Assembly: GCF_000747525.1 (NCBI RefSeq) | Contig: NZ_CP009278.1 | Coordinates: 1,116,001 to 1,180,000 of the forward strand | Direction of reading: 5' to 3' | DNA from: Sphingobacterium sp. ML3W | GTDB lineage: Bacteria; Bacteroidota; Bacteroidia; Sphingobacteriales; Sphingobacteriaceae | DNA: 64,000 nt | Program-made: the position numbers and the translations under genes | The notes under the pieces: model-generated | Database searches by the model: none | The model's input: the letters and a program-made list of their open reading frames with translations, nothing else | Told to the model about the DNA's origin: nothing | In this document: piece by piece, positions 18,626 to 27,931 of the stretch | Numbering within the stretch: position 1 is the first letter of the stretch | How the letters are laid out: each line of letters begins with the position of its first letter

Positions 18626-21241
18626 ATGACAAGTAAAGAAATTCGTCAGGCTTTTTTGGATTTTTTCAAAAGTAAAGGACACCAAATCGTACCATCTGCG
18701 CCAGTTGTGGTGAAAAATGATCCCACATTGATGTTTACAAACGCGGGAATGAATCAATTTAAAGATTTATTTTTGGGCGAAGCCGCCATTAAATTTCCAC
18801 GAGTTGCCGACACACAACGTTGTTTACGTGTGTCCGGAAAGCATAACGATTTGGAAGAGGTAGGTATTGATACCTATCACCACACCTTATTCGAAATGTT
18901 AGGAAATTGGAGTTTTGGTGATTATTTCAAAAAAGAGGCTATTCAATGGGCTTGGGAGTTATTTACCGAAGTATATAAATTAGACAAAGATCGTCTTTAC
19001 GTGACGATTTTTGAAGGCGATGATTCAGAAGGATTGGCGCGTGATACCGAAGCTTTTGATTTGTGGAAAGCCTTGATTCCTGAAGACCGTATTTTATTGG
19101 GAAATAAAAAAGATAACTTCTGGGAAATGGGAGAGACTGGCCCATGTGGTCCATGTTCTGAAATCCATTACGATATGCGTCCGGTAGAAGAACGCGAAGA
19201 AGTGTCTGGTCAATCGTTGGTTAATGAAGATCATCCACAGGTAATAGAGGTTTGGAACTTAGTTTTCATGCAGTTCAATCGCCTTAAAAACGGATCATTG
19301 CAACCGTTACCAGCAAAACATGTCGATACAGGGATGGGTTTCGAGCGTTTGGTACGCTCCATTCAAGGCAAGACTTCAAATTACGATACCGATGTTTTCC
19401 AACCTACGATTCAATTTATCTCCAAGAAAGCGGGTATCGCTTATGGGCTAGATGAGAAAACCGATATCGCCATGCGTGTTGTTGCCGATCATATTCGCGC
19501 CATTAGTTTCGCCATTGCCGATGGTCAATTGCCATCGAATAATAAAGCAGGCTATGTTATCCGTCGCATCTTGCGTCGTGCAGTACGTTATGCTTATACA
19601 TTCTTGAACTTCAAGACTCCATTTATCAACGAGTTGGTGCCTTTATTGGCAGACCAATTTGACGGTGTCTTTAATGAGTTGAAAGCACAAGAGAGCTTCG
19701 TTCAAAAAGTAATTTTAGAAGAAGAGGTTTCTTTCTTGAGAACTTTAGTGACAGGAGTACAACGTTTTGAGAATTATGCAGAAGCGAATACCACCATCGA
19801 TGGCGATTTTGCCTTCGAATTGTATGATACTTACGGATTCCCGATTGATTTAACCGAATTGCTTGCTCGTGAAAAGGGACTGAGCGTCGATATGGATGGT
19901 TTTACCAAAGCATTACAGATTCAAAAAGAGCGTTCCCGTGCAGCGACGGCAATTGATACTGGAGATTGGATTTTAGTAAATGAAGATGAAGGTTTTGAAT
20001 TTGTAGGGTATGATACCTTAACTGCAAAAACAGAAATTATAAAATACCGTAAGGTTTCAGCAAAAGGGAAAGATCAGTATCAATTGGTCCTATCCGTGAC
20101 GCCTTTTTATGCAGAAGGTGGAGGACAGGTAGGGGATACAGGTGTCTTGATATCTGAAGTTTCAGGAGAGAAAATATACGTTACAGATACAAAAAAAGAG
20201 AACGGGCTATTTGTTCACTTTATTGATAAATTGCCCCAAAGTTTCGATGGTTTATTTGTTGCTCAAGTGGATCAAGCTAAACGCTTGGATACCGAGAATA
20301 ATCACTCTGCGACACACTTATTACATGCAGCATTAAAACAGGTATTAGGTGAACACGTCAATCAAAAAGGCTCCTTAGTAAATGCTGATATCCTGCGTTT
20401 CGACATCTCACACTTCTCAAAAGTAACAGATGAAGAGATCAAACAAGTAGAGGATATCGTGAATGCGAAGATTCGTGAAAATATTGTATTGAAAGAAGAA
20501 CGTAATATCCCATACCAACAAGCATTGGATTCAGGAGTAACGGCTTTGTTTGGAGAAAAATATGGCGATTATGTACGCGTTATTACATTCGAAGATAAGT
20601 TCTCCAAGGAATTATGCGGTGGTACACATGTAAAAGCTACTGGACAGATCGGATTCTTTAAAATCATATCCGAATCAGCAGTTGCCGCTGGAGTACGTCG
20701 TATCGAAGCCATCAGTGGGACAAAATCTGCTGCAGTAATCCGTGAACATTTTGAATTGGTCGATCAGATCAAAGCTTTATTGAATAATCCGAAAGACTTT
20801 GTTTCCGCAATGGGCAAAATCGTAGAAGAAAATAGTGCTTTGAAAAAAGAAATCGAAAAAACAATCACTGAAAAATCCTTAGCGTTAAAATCGGATTTAG
20901 AAAATAAATTACAACAAGTTGGAGAAGTTAACTTCCTTGCTACAATCGTTGATCTACCAAATGCAGAAGCTGTCAAAACGTTAGCCTATGCCTTGAAGGG
21001 TGCCGTGAATAACTTGTTCTTGGTTATTGGAGCTGAATTTGATGGTAAACCGAGTCTGACAGTTGTTATTTCTGATGAATTAGCCAAATCTAAAGGTTGG
21101 AATGCTGGAAATATCATTCGCGATTTAGCAAAAGATATCCAAGGTGGTGGTGGCGGACAGCCATTTTTTGCAACAGCAGGTGGTAAAAATAGCGCAGGTT
21201 TAGTTACTGCAATAGAAAGAGCAATAGAATTTGTAAAATAA
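18626..21241 (+). CDS. alaS: Alanine--tRNA ligase
   Basis: This class II synthetase charges tRNA-Ala; 871 residues is the normal length. The catalytic core begins TSKEIRQAFLDFF, with motif 2 near RVADTQRCLRVSGKHNDLEEVG and motif 3 near GYVIRRILRRAVRY. The editing domain, which removes mis-charged Ser and Gly, has the zinc site NNHSATHLLH (about 560) and CGGTHVKATGQ (about 670). The C-terminal dimerisation domain ends with GGGGGQPFFATAGGK. Eleven bases separate it from the next gene, so that lipoprotein may share its transcript. Confidence 0.97.
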   Translation: MTSKEIRQAFLDFFKSKGHQIVPSAPVVVKNDPTLMFTNAGMNQFKDLFLGEAAIKFPRVADTQRCLRVSGKHNDLEEVGIDTYHHTLFEMLGNWSFGDYFKKEAIQWAWELFTEVYKLDKDRLYVTIFEGDDSEGLARDTEAFDLWKALIPEDRILLGNKKDNFWEMGETGPCGPCSEIHYDMRPVEEREEVSGQSLVNEDHPQVIEVWNLVFMQFNRLKNGSLQPLPAKHVDTGMGFERLVRSIQGKTSNYDTDVFQPTIQFISKKAGIAYGLDEKTDIAMRVVADHIRAISFAIADGQLPSNNKAGYVIRRILRRAVRYAYTFLNFKTPFINELVPLLADQFDGVFNELKAQESFVQKVILEEEVSFLRTLVTGVQRFENYAEANTTIDGDFAFELYDTYGFPIDLTELLAREKGLSVDMDGFTKALQIQKERSRAATAIDTGDWILVNEDEGFEFVGYDTLTAKTEIIKYRKVSAKGKDQYQLVLSVTPFYAEGGGQVGDTGVLISEVSGEKIYVTDTKKENGLFVHFIDKLPQSFDGLFVAQVDQAKRLDTENNHSATHLLHAALKQVLGEHVNQKGSLVNADILRFDISHFSKVTDEEIKQVEDIVNAKIRENIVLKEERNIPYQQALDSGVTALFGEKYGDYVRVITFEDKFSKELCGGTHVKATGQIGFFKIISESAVAAGVRRIEAISGTKSAAVIREHFELVDQIKALLNNPKDFVSAMGKIVEENSALKKEIEKTITEKSLALKSDLENKLQQVGEVNFLATIVDLPNAEAVKTLAYALKGAVNNLFLVIGAEFDGKPSLTVVISDELAKSKGWNAGNIIRDLAKDIQGGGGGQPFFATAGGKNSAGLVTAIERAIEFVK

Positions 21242-21251
21242 TAAAGAGAAG

Positions 21252-22352
21252 ATGATGAAACAGGCGTTGCTGATGGTAGGATTTTTATTTTTAGTTCTTA
21301 TCGGATGTAAAAATAAAGATGAGTTTTCGATTTCTGGTCAAATTGAAAATACGGGAAATGTGAAAGTTATATCCCTATTTGAGGGAGAACGAAAATTGGA
21401 CTCCATGTTTTTTGGAGACAATAATGCGTTTCAATTTAAAAGACCCACTAGTCAAGCACGCTTATTATCGCTTCGTGTTGGAAAAAATCGCTATGACCTG
21501 ATTGCTTCACCAGGAGAAGAAATTGTGTTCAAAGCGGATCTTCAAAAAGATGTTAATGATTATCAGATCGAAGGCTCTGAATTATCATCAACAATTCAGG
21601 GTTTTTCAAAAATGAGAAATCGCCGCGATGCTGTTCGCGATTCTTTACAAGCAGATTTTGGAAAGAGAAGTATAGCAGCAGATGCAGATGATATTGAAAA
21701 TTTGAGAAGCGAGTACAAGCAGAAATTCATGGAGCAATTGCAGTCGTATACAAAAGCAGCAGTAGCATTTGCTAATCAGCATGATGATATTGCAGGTTTT
21801 TATGCCATCAGCACATTAGATCCAGAGATTGCAGAGTCCGAAATCATTGCCTACGCCAATCAGATTAAAGATAAGTTTTTAGATAATCATTATGTTACGC
21901 AGTTTAAGCAAGAAACAGATAAATTGAGAACCTTGGCTATAGGCCAACCAGCACCCGGTTTCGAATCTTTTACGCCCAATAACAAGCCTGTATCATTAGC
22001 AGATTTTAAAGGGAAGTATGTATTGGTCGATTTTTGGGCATCATGGTGCGTACCTTGTCGTCAAGAAAATCCTAATATAGTCAAGTTATATAATGCTTAT
22101 AAAGGAAAGGGTTTTGATGTTTTCGGTGTTTCATTGGATGATAATCCAGGACCATGGATGCGTGCCATTGCAGACGACGGATTAAGCTGGACCAATGCAT
22201 CCGACCTGAAAGCATGGGGATCACCCGTAGTTGGGTTGTATCGTATTACCGGAATACCAGCTTCTTATGTGTTGAATCCCGAAGGTCTAATCATTGCTAA
22301 AAATCTGAGAGGCAATGAATTAGAAGATTTTTTAAAAGAAACTTTAAGATAG
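21252..22352 (+). CDS. TlpA-like thiol-disulfide lipoprotein with DUF4369 domain
   Basis: A 366-residue envelope protein. A lipoprotein signal ends at VLIGC (Cys19). Residues about 24-110 resemble DUF4369, a helical linker spans 120-225, and a thioredoxin fold (230-366) carries WCVPC at 265-269 and a cis-Pro in GIPASYV. It should reduce disulfides, for example in apocytochromes, at the periplasmic face. An ATG at 21255 is an equally possible start. The gene follows alaS by 11 bases and is probably read through from it. Confidence 0.87.
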   Translation: MMKQALLMVGFLFLVLIGCKNKDEFSISGQIENTGNVKVISLFEGERKLDSMFFGDNNAFQFKRPTSQARLLSLRVGKNRYDLIASPGEEIVFKADLQKDVNDYQIEGSELSSTIQGFSKMRNRRDAVRDSLQADFGKRSIAADADDIENLRSEYKQKFMEQLQSYTKAAVAFANQHDDIAGFYAISTLDPEIAESEIIAYANQIKDKFLDNHYVTQFKQETDKLRTLAIGQPAPGFESFTPNNKPVSLADFKGKYVLVDFWASWCVPCRQENPNIVKLYNAYKGKGFDVFGVSLDDNPGPWMRAIADDGLSWTNASDLKAWGSPVVGLYRITGIPASYVLNPEGLIIAKNLRGNELEDFLKETLR

Positions 22353-22384
22353 CGCAAATTAAATATTAACTTACTGAATGTTAC

Positions 22385-22423
22385 TTAACAATTTAATAAC
22401 ACTGCGTTAATGTTTTGTTGTCA
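22385..22423 (+). promoter_or_regulatory. Array of TTAACA-type hexamers before the response regulator
   Basis: Hexamers TTAACA (22385), ATAACA (22396), TTAATG (22407) and TTGTCA (22418) recur at exactly 11-bp spacing. This is the form of PhoP/PhoB operators, and it sits 31 bases before the ATG of an OmpR/PhoB-type regulator. Autoregulation by that protein is the simplest reading. TAATTTAG just downstream (22433-22440) is a one-mismatch -7 box. Confidence 0.5.
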
Positions 22424-22453
22424 TTTTGTTCATAATTTAGCAAAAAAAAGAAC

Positions 22454-23146
22454 ATGAGCATTGCAAAGCAAAAAATATTAGTAGTTGATGATGAGCAGGA
22501 TATTTTGGATTTAATTGCTTTTAATTTAAAGCGTGAAGGATATCAAGTATCTACTGCATCCAACGGTCACGAAGCTATCAATGTGGCAAAAGATATAAAT
22601 CCAGATTTAATTATTTTGGATGTGATGATGCCTAAGATGGATGGTATTGAAGCTTGCCGACTCATGCGCGCAATGCCTGAGTTTAAAAATACATTTATGG
22701 TGTTTTTGACGGCAAGAAGTGAGGAGTATTCTGAAATCGCTGGTTTTCATGTTGGAGCAGATGATTATATAGCCAAACCGATCAAACCTCGTGCTTTGAT
22801 GAGCCGCATCAATGCGATTCTAAGAAGAAATGTTTCGGAAGAAGCAGCAAGAGCACAGGATAGATTAGAAATCATGGATTTGGTCATTGATCGTGATTCA
22901 TTTTTAGTTTATCGTGGTGAGCAGAAAATTGTTCTCGCAAAAAAAGAGTTTGAATTGATGTATCTACTCGCTTCAAAACCGAACAAAGTTTTTACGAGAG
23001 AACAGATATTGAAAAGTATCTGGGAAGACTCTGTCGTAGTAACCAATAGAACGATCGATGTGCATATCCGTAAACTAAGAGAAAAAATAGGTGAAGATTA
23101 TGTTACCACTGTAAAAGGGGTAGGATATAAATTTGATGTAGCCTAA
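22454..23146 (+). CDS. OmpR/PhoB-family response regulator
   Basis: This DNA-binding regulator has 230 residues. The receiver domain (1-120) has the acidic pair at 12-13, phospho-acceptor Asp56 in ILDVMMPKMDG, Thr86 in FLTARS and Lys108 in DYIAKPIK. The C-terminal winged helix (about 135-230) has RTIDVHIRKLREKIG as recognition helix and ends VKGVGYKFD, as in PhoB/PhoP. No histidine kinase gene is beside it, so it is an orphan in this window. The hexamer array at 22385-22423 suggests a Pho-type site and autoregulation. Confidence 0.9.
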   Translation: MSIAKQKILVVDDEQDILDLIAFNLKREGYQVSTASNGHEAINVAKDINPDLIILDVMMPKMDGIEACRLMRAMPEFKNTFMVFLTARSEEYSEIAGFHVGADDYIAKPIKPRALMSRINAILRRNVSEEAARAQDRLEIMDLVIDRDSFLVYRGEQKIVLAKKEFELMYLLASKPNKVFTREQILKSIWEDSVVVTNRTIDVHIRKLREKIGEDYVTTVKGVGYKFDVA

Positions 23147-23170
23147 GGCTGACGTCCATATTAGAAAACA

Positions 23171-23202
23171 AAAAAGCAGTAATGATTCATTACTGCTTTT
23201 TT
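23171..23202 (+). terminator. Terminator of the response-regulator gene
   Basis: A near-palindromic stem (AAAAAGCAGTAATG and its complement, three-base loop) is followed by T residues. The following 160 bases up to the pyrC promoter show nothing else. Confidence 0.85.
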
Positions 23203-23366
23203 GTTTGAGCTTATTTTTGCTAAAATCCACGTTGTACTACCCCGACTACTACTTTTCGTATCTCCATGTTAACCTAGTAGTCATATCATAAATGCAGTCC
23301 CATAATAAAAGAAAGCCATTCGCTATTGAATTGTGGATTTAGTAGACTGTAAAATATTGAAATGCT

Positions 23367-23374
23367 TATATTTG
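23367..23374 (+). promoter_or_regulatory. -7 box of pyrC
   Basis: TATATTTG is an exact -7 match 26 bases before the ATG at 23401. A TTG at the expected -33 distance is not seen. The box lies within the first codons of a longer TTG-started reading frame, which argues against that longer start. Confidence 0.5.
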
Positions 23375-23400
23375 TTAATATATCAATATTACAATCAGCA

Positions 23401-24738
23401 ATGTCAACAATACTTATCAAATCTGCACAAATCGTTAATGAGGGTAAAATAACCACTGCGGATGTCTATATCAGCAATGGTCGTATCGAGATGATCGCAG
23501 CAGAAATCAATCATCCTGCCGATCAAGAGATCAATGCCGAAGGATTACACTTACTACCAGGATTGATCGACGATCAGGTGCATTTTCGCGAACCAGGGCT
23601 CACTTATAAAGCCGATATCTGGCATGAAAGTCGTGCTGCAGTAGCAGGGGGGACCACTTCATTTATGGAAATGCCCAATACCGTTCCCAATACCCTAACA
23701 CAATCATTATTACAAGATAAATACGATATTGCATCCCAAAATGCTTTGGCCAATTATTCTTTCTTTATGGGAGCGGCCAATGATAATCTGGATGAAGTTC
23801 TAAAAACCAATCCACGCGATGTTTGTGGTGTAAAGGTATTCATGGGTTCTTCGACAGGAAATATGTTGGTCGATAACGAGCGTGCTCTGGAACAGATATT
23901 TGCCAACTCTCCGACATTAGTAGCTACACATTGTGAAGACGAAGCAACGATCCAAGCGAATTTAGCGGCCTATAAAGAAAAATTTGGAGAAGAGAATCTG
24001 ACGATTGACATGCACCCGTTGATTCGCTCGGCAGAAGCTTGTTATCTATCATCTTCAAAAGCAGTTGAATTAGCGAAAAAAAATAACACACGTTTACATA
24101 TCCTACATATTTCTACAGCGAAAGAAATTGCTTTATTCCGTAACGACATACCCTTGGCAGAAAAAATGATAACCGCAGAAGCATGTATTCACCATATGTG
24201 GTTCTCCGATGTCGATTATGCCACAAAAGGTAATTTTATCAAATGGAACCCAGCAGTTAAAACAGCGCATGATCGGGATGAGATCGTGAAAGCAGTGATG
24301 GATGGCCATATTGATGTGATCGCTACCGATCATGCTCCCCACACCATTGCAGAGAAAACACAAACCTACAGTTCAGCTCCATCAGGAGGACCGTTGGTGC
24401 AGCATGCTTTACAAGCTTTATTGGACATGTATCAAGCAGGTAAGATGACCTTAGAGCAAATTGTTCAAAAAACAGCACACAATACCGCTATCTGTTTCCA
24501 GATAGAAGAACGTGGATTTATACGCGAAGGCTATTGGGCAGATCTTGTTTTGGTCGATTTGAATAAACCCTATACCGTATCAAAATCAAACATCCTATCT
24601 AAATGTGGTTGGTCTCCATTTGAAGATCATACCTTCAAGTCATCCATCGAACATACCATCGTATCCGGAAGATTGGCCTATTCCAAGGGAAGTTTAATAG
24701 AGTACGGTGCAGGTCAACGTTTACTGTTTAATAGATAG
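23401..24738 (+). CDS. pyrC: Dihydroorotase, Bacteroidota type
   Basis: This enzyme of pyrimidine synthesis closes carbamoyl-aspartate to dihydroorotate. From ATG 23401 the product has 445 residues. The amidohydrolase barrel shows GLIDDQVHFREPG, the bridging Lys in GVKVFMGSSTGN, metal His residues in ATHCEDE and LHILHIST, and the catalytic Asp in ATDHAPH. The first metal site reads DQVH where the classical enzyme has HxH: a Gln replaces one His ligand, as I recall in other Bacteroidota dihydroorotases. Two peptidase genes follow closely (18-base gap), so pyrC may head a mixed transcript. Confidence 0.88.
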   Translation: MSTILIKSAQIVNEGKITTADVYISNGRIEMIAAEINHPADQEINAEGLHLLPGLIDDQVHFREPGLTYKADIWHESRAAVAGGTTSFMEMPNTVPNTLTQSLLQDKYDIASQNALANYSFFMGAANDNLDEVLKTNPRDVCGVKVFMGSSTGNMLVDNERALEQIFANSPTLVATHCEDEATIQANLAAYKEKFGEENLTIDMHPLIRSAEACYLSSSKAVELAKKNNTRLHILHISTAKEIALFRNDIPLAEKMITAEACIHHMWFSDVDYATKGNFIKWNPAVKTAHDRDEIVKAVMDGHIDVIATDHAPHTIAEKTQTYSSAPSGGPLVQHALQALLDMYQAGKMTLEQIVQKTAHNTAICFQIEERGFIREGYWADLVLVDLNKPYTVSKSNILSKCGWSPFEDHTFKSSIEHTIVSGRLAYSKGSLIEYGAGQRLLFNR

Positions 24739-24756
24739 TATATCCCATCACAACCT

Positions 24757-25809
24757 ATGGATAAGCGAACATTTTTAAAATCCTTGGGCTTTGTAGCGTC
24801 AAGTATTCCAACGTTAACATTTGCCCAAGAAGATTTCTTTGACACCATTGGCCATCAAACGAAACTACTCGCACAAGTCTTGCGTAAAGGAGATACAATC
24901 GGATTAATAGCTCCTGCGGGAGTTATTGATACCGAAGAATCGATCGTGCTGACAAAGGAAATATTCGAGACCTTTGGATTTAAAGTCAAAGAAGGAAAAT
25001 ATATCCGCAGTAGATATGGTAACCTCGCCGGTAAGGACGAAGAACGCCTAGCCGATATCCATAGCATGTTTTCAGATCAAGAAGTCAAGGCTATTGTCTG
25101 TATACGAGGTGGTGCCGGTGCTTCCCGCTTACTGCCCCATATCGATTATCCATTAATCGCCGCCAATCCAAAAGTACTGCTCGGTTACAGTGACATTACC
25201 GCACTGATCATGGCCCTATTTAAGAAAACCGGATTGGTATCCTTTCACGGAGCAGTAGGAATTAGTACCTGGACCAATGCCGTAGCCCAAAGTTTCGAAA
25301 ACCAGTTTTTCCTGAATAAAACAACAACATTTACCAACCCGACTGATAAGGGAGATAATTTCATCCAATATAAAGAGCGGATCACCACCCTAACTTCAGG
25401 ACAGGCAGAAGGAATCTTATTAGGAGGTAACCTGACCTTAATATCTGGACTATGCGGATCAGCCTATTTACCTGATTTTAAAAATGCCATCCTCTTTCTC
25501 GAAGAAGTCGATGAAAATATCGAACGCGTAGACCGTATGTTCTGTCAATTGAAGCTATCCGGAATCTTAGACCAGATCAAAGGATTCGTGTTTGGAAAAT
25601 GTACAGATTGCAGTCCAACAGCAGGCTATGGATCCCTGACCTTCGAACAAGTGTTGAACGATTACATCAGGCCATTAGGTATACCCGCCTATTCAGGAGC
25701 GATGATAGGACATATTGCCAATCAATTTATCTTACCCGTAGGTGCACAGGTAAGAATAGATGCCGATCAAGGTACGATCACGTTGTTAGAGAAAGTGTTA
25801 TCCGATTAA
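24757..25809 (+). CDS. Muramoyltetrapeptide LD-carboxypeptidase, S66 family
   Basis: 350 residues with a signal-like N-terminus (KRTFLKSLGF...TFAQ), so exported. The S66 fold is marked by GDTIGLIAPAG at the start, the nucleophile elbow GYSD (about 145), a Glu in LFLEEVDE (about 249) and a His in IGHIANQF (about 322), giving the Ser-Glu-His triad. It cleaves the L,D-bond before the terminal D-Ala of murein tetrapeptides; microcin self-immunity (MccF) is the alternative in the family but fits the context less well. It sits 18 bases after pyrC and directly before an M14 peptidase. Confidence 0.87.
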   Translation: MDKRTFLKSLGFVASSIPTLTFAQEDFFDTIGHQTKLLAQVLRKGDTIGLIAPAGVIDTEESIVLTKEIFETFGFKVKEGKYIRSRYGNLAGKDEERLADIHSMFSDQEVKAIVCIRGGAGASRLLPHIDYPLIAANPKVLLGYSDITALIMALFKKTGLVSFHGAVGISTWTNAVAQSFENQFFLNKTTTFTNPTDKGDNFIQYKERITTLTSGQAEGILLGGNLTLISGLCGSAYLPDFKNAILFLEEVDENIERVDRMFCQLKLSGILDQIKGFVFGKCTDCSPTAGYGSLTFEQVLNDYIRPLGIPAYSGAMIGHIANQFILPVGAQVRIDADQGTITLLEKVLSD

Positions 25810-25813
25810 CGTG

Positions 25814-27274
25814 ATGAAAATTATCATCTCTTTGATCTTTATTTTTTTCTGGAGTAAAATTTCAGCACAAACCATGAATTTGAATAAACAAGAATTCGAG
25901 GATGCATATGTTCGTTATAAAGAACATGCATTACAGTCGCGAAGATTTAAACATCAGGCTGTTGTCGATCTAATCAATAAGCATCAAGACCGTCAAGTCT
26001 TACACGTTACCCCAATAGGGAAGTCCGTACAGCAGCGCGCTATTTACGAGCTGACCTACGGACAAGGGAAAAAGAAAGTCATGCTCTGGTCCCAAATGCA
26101 TGGCGATGAGCCTACCGCAACGATGGCACTTTTTGATCTGTTCAATTTCTTGGAAGGAAAAGATGATTCATTCGAACCCATCAGAACCATACTCCAGTCA
26201 CAACTAGAAATTCACTTTATCCCCATGCTCAATCCCGATGGAGCAGAAGTATATACCAGAAGAAATGCTCAGCATATCGATTTGAATCGCGATGCTCGTG
26301 ATACCGCAACACCAGAAGGTAAGGTACTGAGAAGTCGAGCAGAACTTATCAAGCCCCATTTTGGATTCAATCTGCACGATCAAAATATTTATTATAATGT
26401 TCCAGAAACTAAAACGCCAGTTACCATTTCCCTATTAGCACCAGCCTATAATTGGGAACGGGAAGTCAATGAAGTGCGTGGCAATGCCATGAAAATTATA
26501 GCAGGTATGAATCATACCTTACAAGAGTACATCCCCGGTGCAGTAGCCAAGTATGACGATGAACATGCACCACGAGCTTTTGGTGATAATTTTCAGAAGT
26601 GGGGAGCCAGTACGATATTGATAGAATCTGGAGCCTTTGCTGGTGATACTGAAAAACAAGAAATCAGAAAGTTGAATTTTATAGTCATCCTAAGTGCGCT
26701 ACTACAAATAGCAGAGGATAGTTATCAGCAATATTCCATCGCGGAGTATCAACAGATTCCTGTCAATGCCTCACAATTACACGATGTAGTCTTACGTCGC
26801 GTGGCAACAGTTTCACATGGATTACCGCTTCAAGTAGATATTGCCATTCGCCGTGATGAAATTACCATTGGGGAAGATTATTATGCAAAAGGTTATATTG
26901 AGGATATAGGAGATCTGCATGATTTTTTTGGTTACGAAGATCTGGATCTAACCGGATTTGAACTGGTCGAAGGCAAAATATATGAAACGCTATTTCACGA
27001 TATCAGCGATCTAGAAAAATTGGATATCAAAGATTTGCTCAAACAGGGATATGCAGCTGTGAAAATAACACATTCTCCAGCGGAACCTTTACACCATTAC
27101 CCAATCAATGTTTTATCAAAAGGGCAGATGCAGAGCTTGAGGACGTTAAACCTTGGAAAGGAAGCTAATTTTTTCTTGAAAAAAGATGAAGAGATACGAT
27201 ATGCCGTGATCAACGGTTATTTGATTGATTTGGACAAGAAGCTGCCGGATCATATGAAGCAAGTGGTACGCTGA
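25814..27274 (+). CDS. Secreted M14-family zinc carboxypeptidase
   Basis: The product is about 486 residues from ATG 25814; a GTG at 25811 is also in frame. Signal peptide 1-19 (ending KISAQ). The M14 domain has zinc ligands in SQMHGDEPT (HxxE), substrate Arg in DLNRDAR, a third ligand in FNLHDQN and the catalytic Glu in LIESGAFAGD (about 275). The last 180 residues are an extra domain I do not recognise. Four bases separate it from the LD-carboxypeptidase gene, so the two are co-expressed. Relatives cleave gamma-D-Glu-diaminopimelate bonds or ordinary C-terminal residues; a murein peptide substrate is inferred from neighbours. Confidence 0.83.
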   Translation: MKIIISLIFIFFWSKISAQTMNLNKQEFEDAYVRYKEHALQSRRFKHQAVVDLINKHQDRQVLHVTPIGKSVQQRAIYELTYGQGKKKVMLWSQMHGDEPTATMALFDLFNFLEGKDDSFEPIRTILQSQLEIHFIPMLNPDGAEVYTRRNAQHIDLNRDARDTATPEGKVLRSRAELIKPHFGFNLHDQNIYYNVPETKTPVTISLLAPAYNWEREVNEVRGNAMKIIAGMNHTLQEYIPGAVAKYDDEHAPRAFGDNFQKWGASTILIESGAFAGDTEKQEIRKLNFIVILSALLQIAEDSYQQYSIAEYQQIPVNASQLHDVVLRRVATVSHGLPLQVDIAIRRDEITIGEDYYAKGYIEDIGDLHDFFGYEDLDLTGFELVEGKIYETLFHDISDLEKLDIKDLLKQGYAAVKITHSPAEPLHHYPINVLSKGQMQSLRTLNLGKEANFFLKKDEEIRYAVINGYLIDLDKKLPDHMKQVVR

Positions 27275-27366
27275 TATAGGTATTTAGAATGGACAGAAAA
27301 TAGCTTAAATCTATAATTTTGTCAGGATGTTCTAAAGAATAATAGTTCGAATGCTTACTTTTGAAT

Positions 27367-27855
27367 ATGGACATTAGAAAAACTAATTTACAGGATATAG
27401 ACCAAGTCATGGCGATTATTGATAGCGCGCGAGGCTTGATGCGGGCGAGTGGCAATACGGTTCAATGGACAAATGGTTACCCATCTCGCGAATATATCCA
27501 ATCTACGATTGATATTGGCGAGAATTATGTCTGTTTAGTAGCAGATACGATCGTAGCCACATTCTGTTTTTCCTTAGAACCAGACCCCAATTACGCCCAT
27601 ATCGAAGGCGGGAATTGGTTGAATGACCAACCCTATGCTGTTGTTCACCGTTTGGCATCAAATGGCCAAGTGAAAGGCATTGCCATGCGTTGTTTTGAAT
27701 GGTGTTTTGAACAATGTCCTAATATTCGAGTGGATACCCATGAAACAAATATCCCGATGCAAAAAGTATTGACAAAATTAGGATACACACGTTGCGGTAT
27801 TATTTACGTCGGTGATGGTACAGCACGTGTCGCATTTCAGAAAATCAATTCGTAA
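27367..27855 (+). CDS. GNAT-family N-acetyltransferase
   Basis: 162 residues from ATG 27367 (an in-frame TTG at 27361 is less likely). The fold pattern is clear: DIRKTNLQDIDQVMAI at the start, a central VHRLASNGQVKGIAMR segment that provides the acetyl-CoA pyrophosphate loop (QVKGIA in place of Q/RxxGxG/A), and a C-terminal strand RVDTHETNIPMQKVLTKLGY typical of the family. It would transfer acetyl from CoA to an amine; the acceptor is unknown. It stands 92 bases beyond the M14 gene and ends at a bidirectional terminator. Confidence 0.82.
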   Translation: MDIRKTNLQDIDQVMAIIDSARGLMRASGNTVQWTNGYPSREYIQSTIDIGENYVCLVADTIVATFCFSLEPDPNYAHIEGGNWLNDQPYAVVHRLASNGQVKGIAMRCFEWCFEQCPNIRVDTHETNIPMQKVLTKLGYTRCGIIYVGDGTARVAFQKINS

Positions 27856-27872
27856 TCATTCTCAACAATATT

Positions 27873-27914
27873 AAAAAAGAGCCTTCGGATTTATATATCC
27901 GAAGGCTCTTTTTT
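27873..27914. terminator. Bidirectional terminator between the GNAT gene and susD
   Basis: An 18-bp perfect stem with a six-base loop (TTATAT) ends in six T on one strand and six A on the other, serving both convergent units. Confidence 0.9.
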
Positions 27915-27931
27915 AATTAAAAGGAATACAA

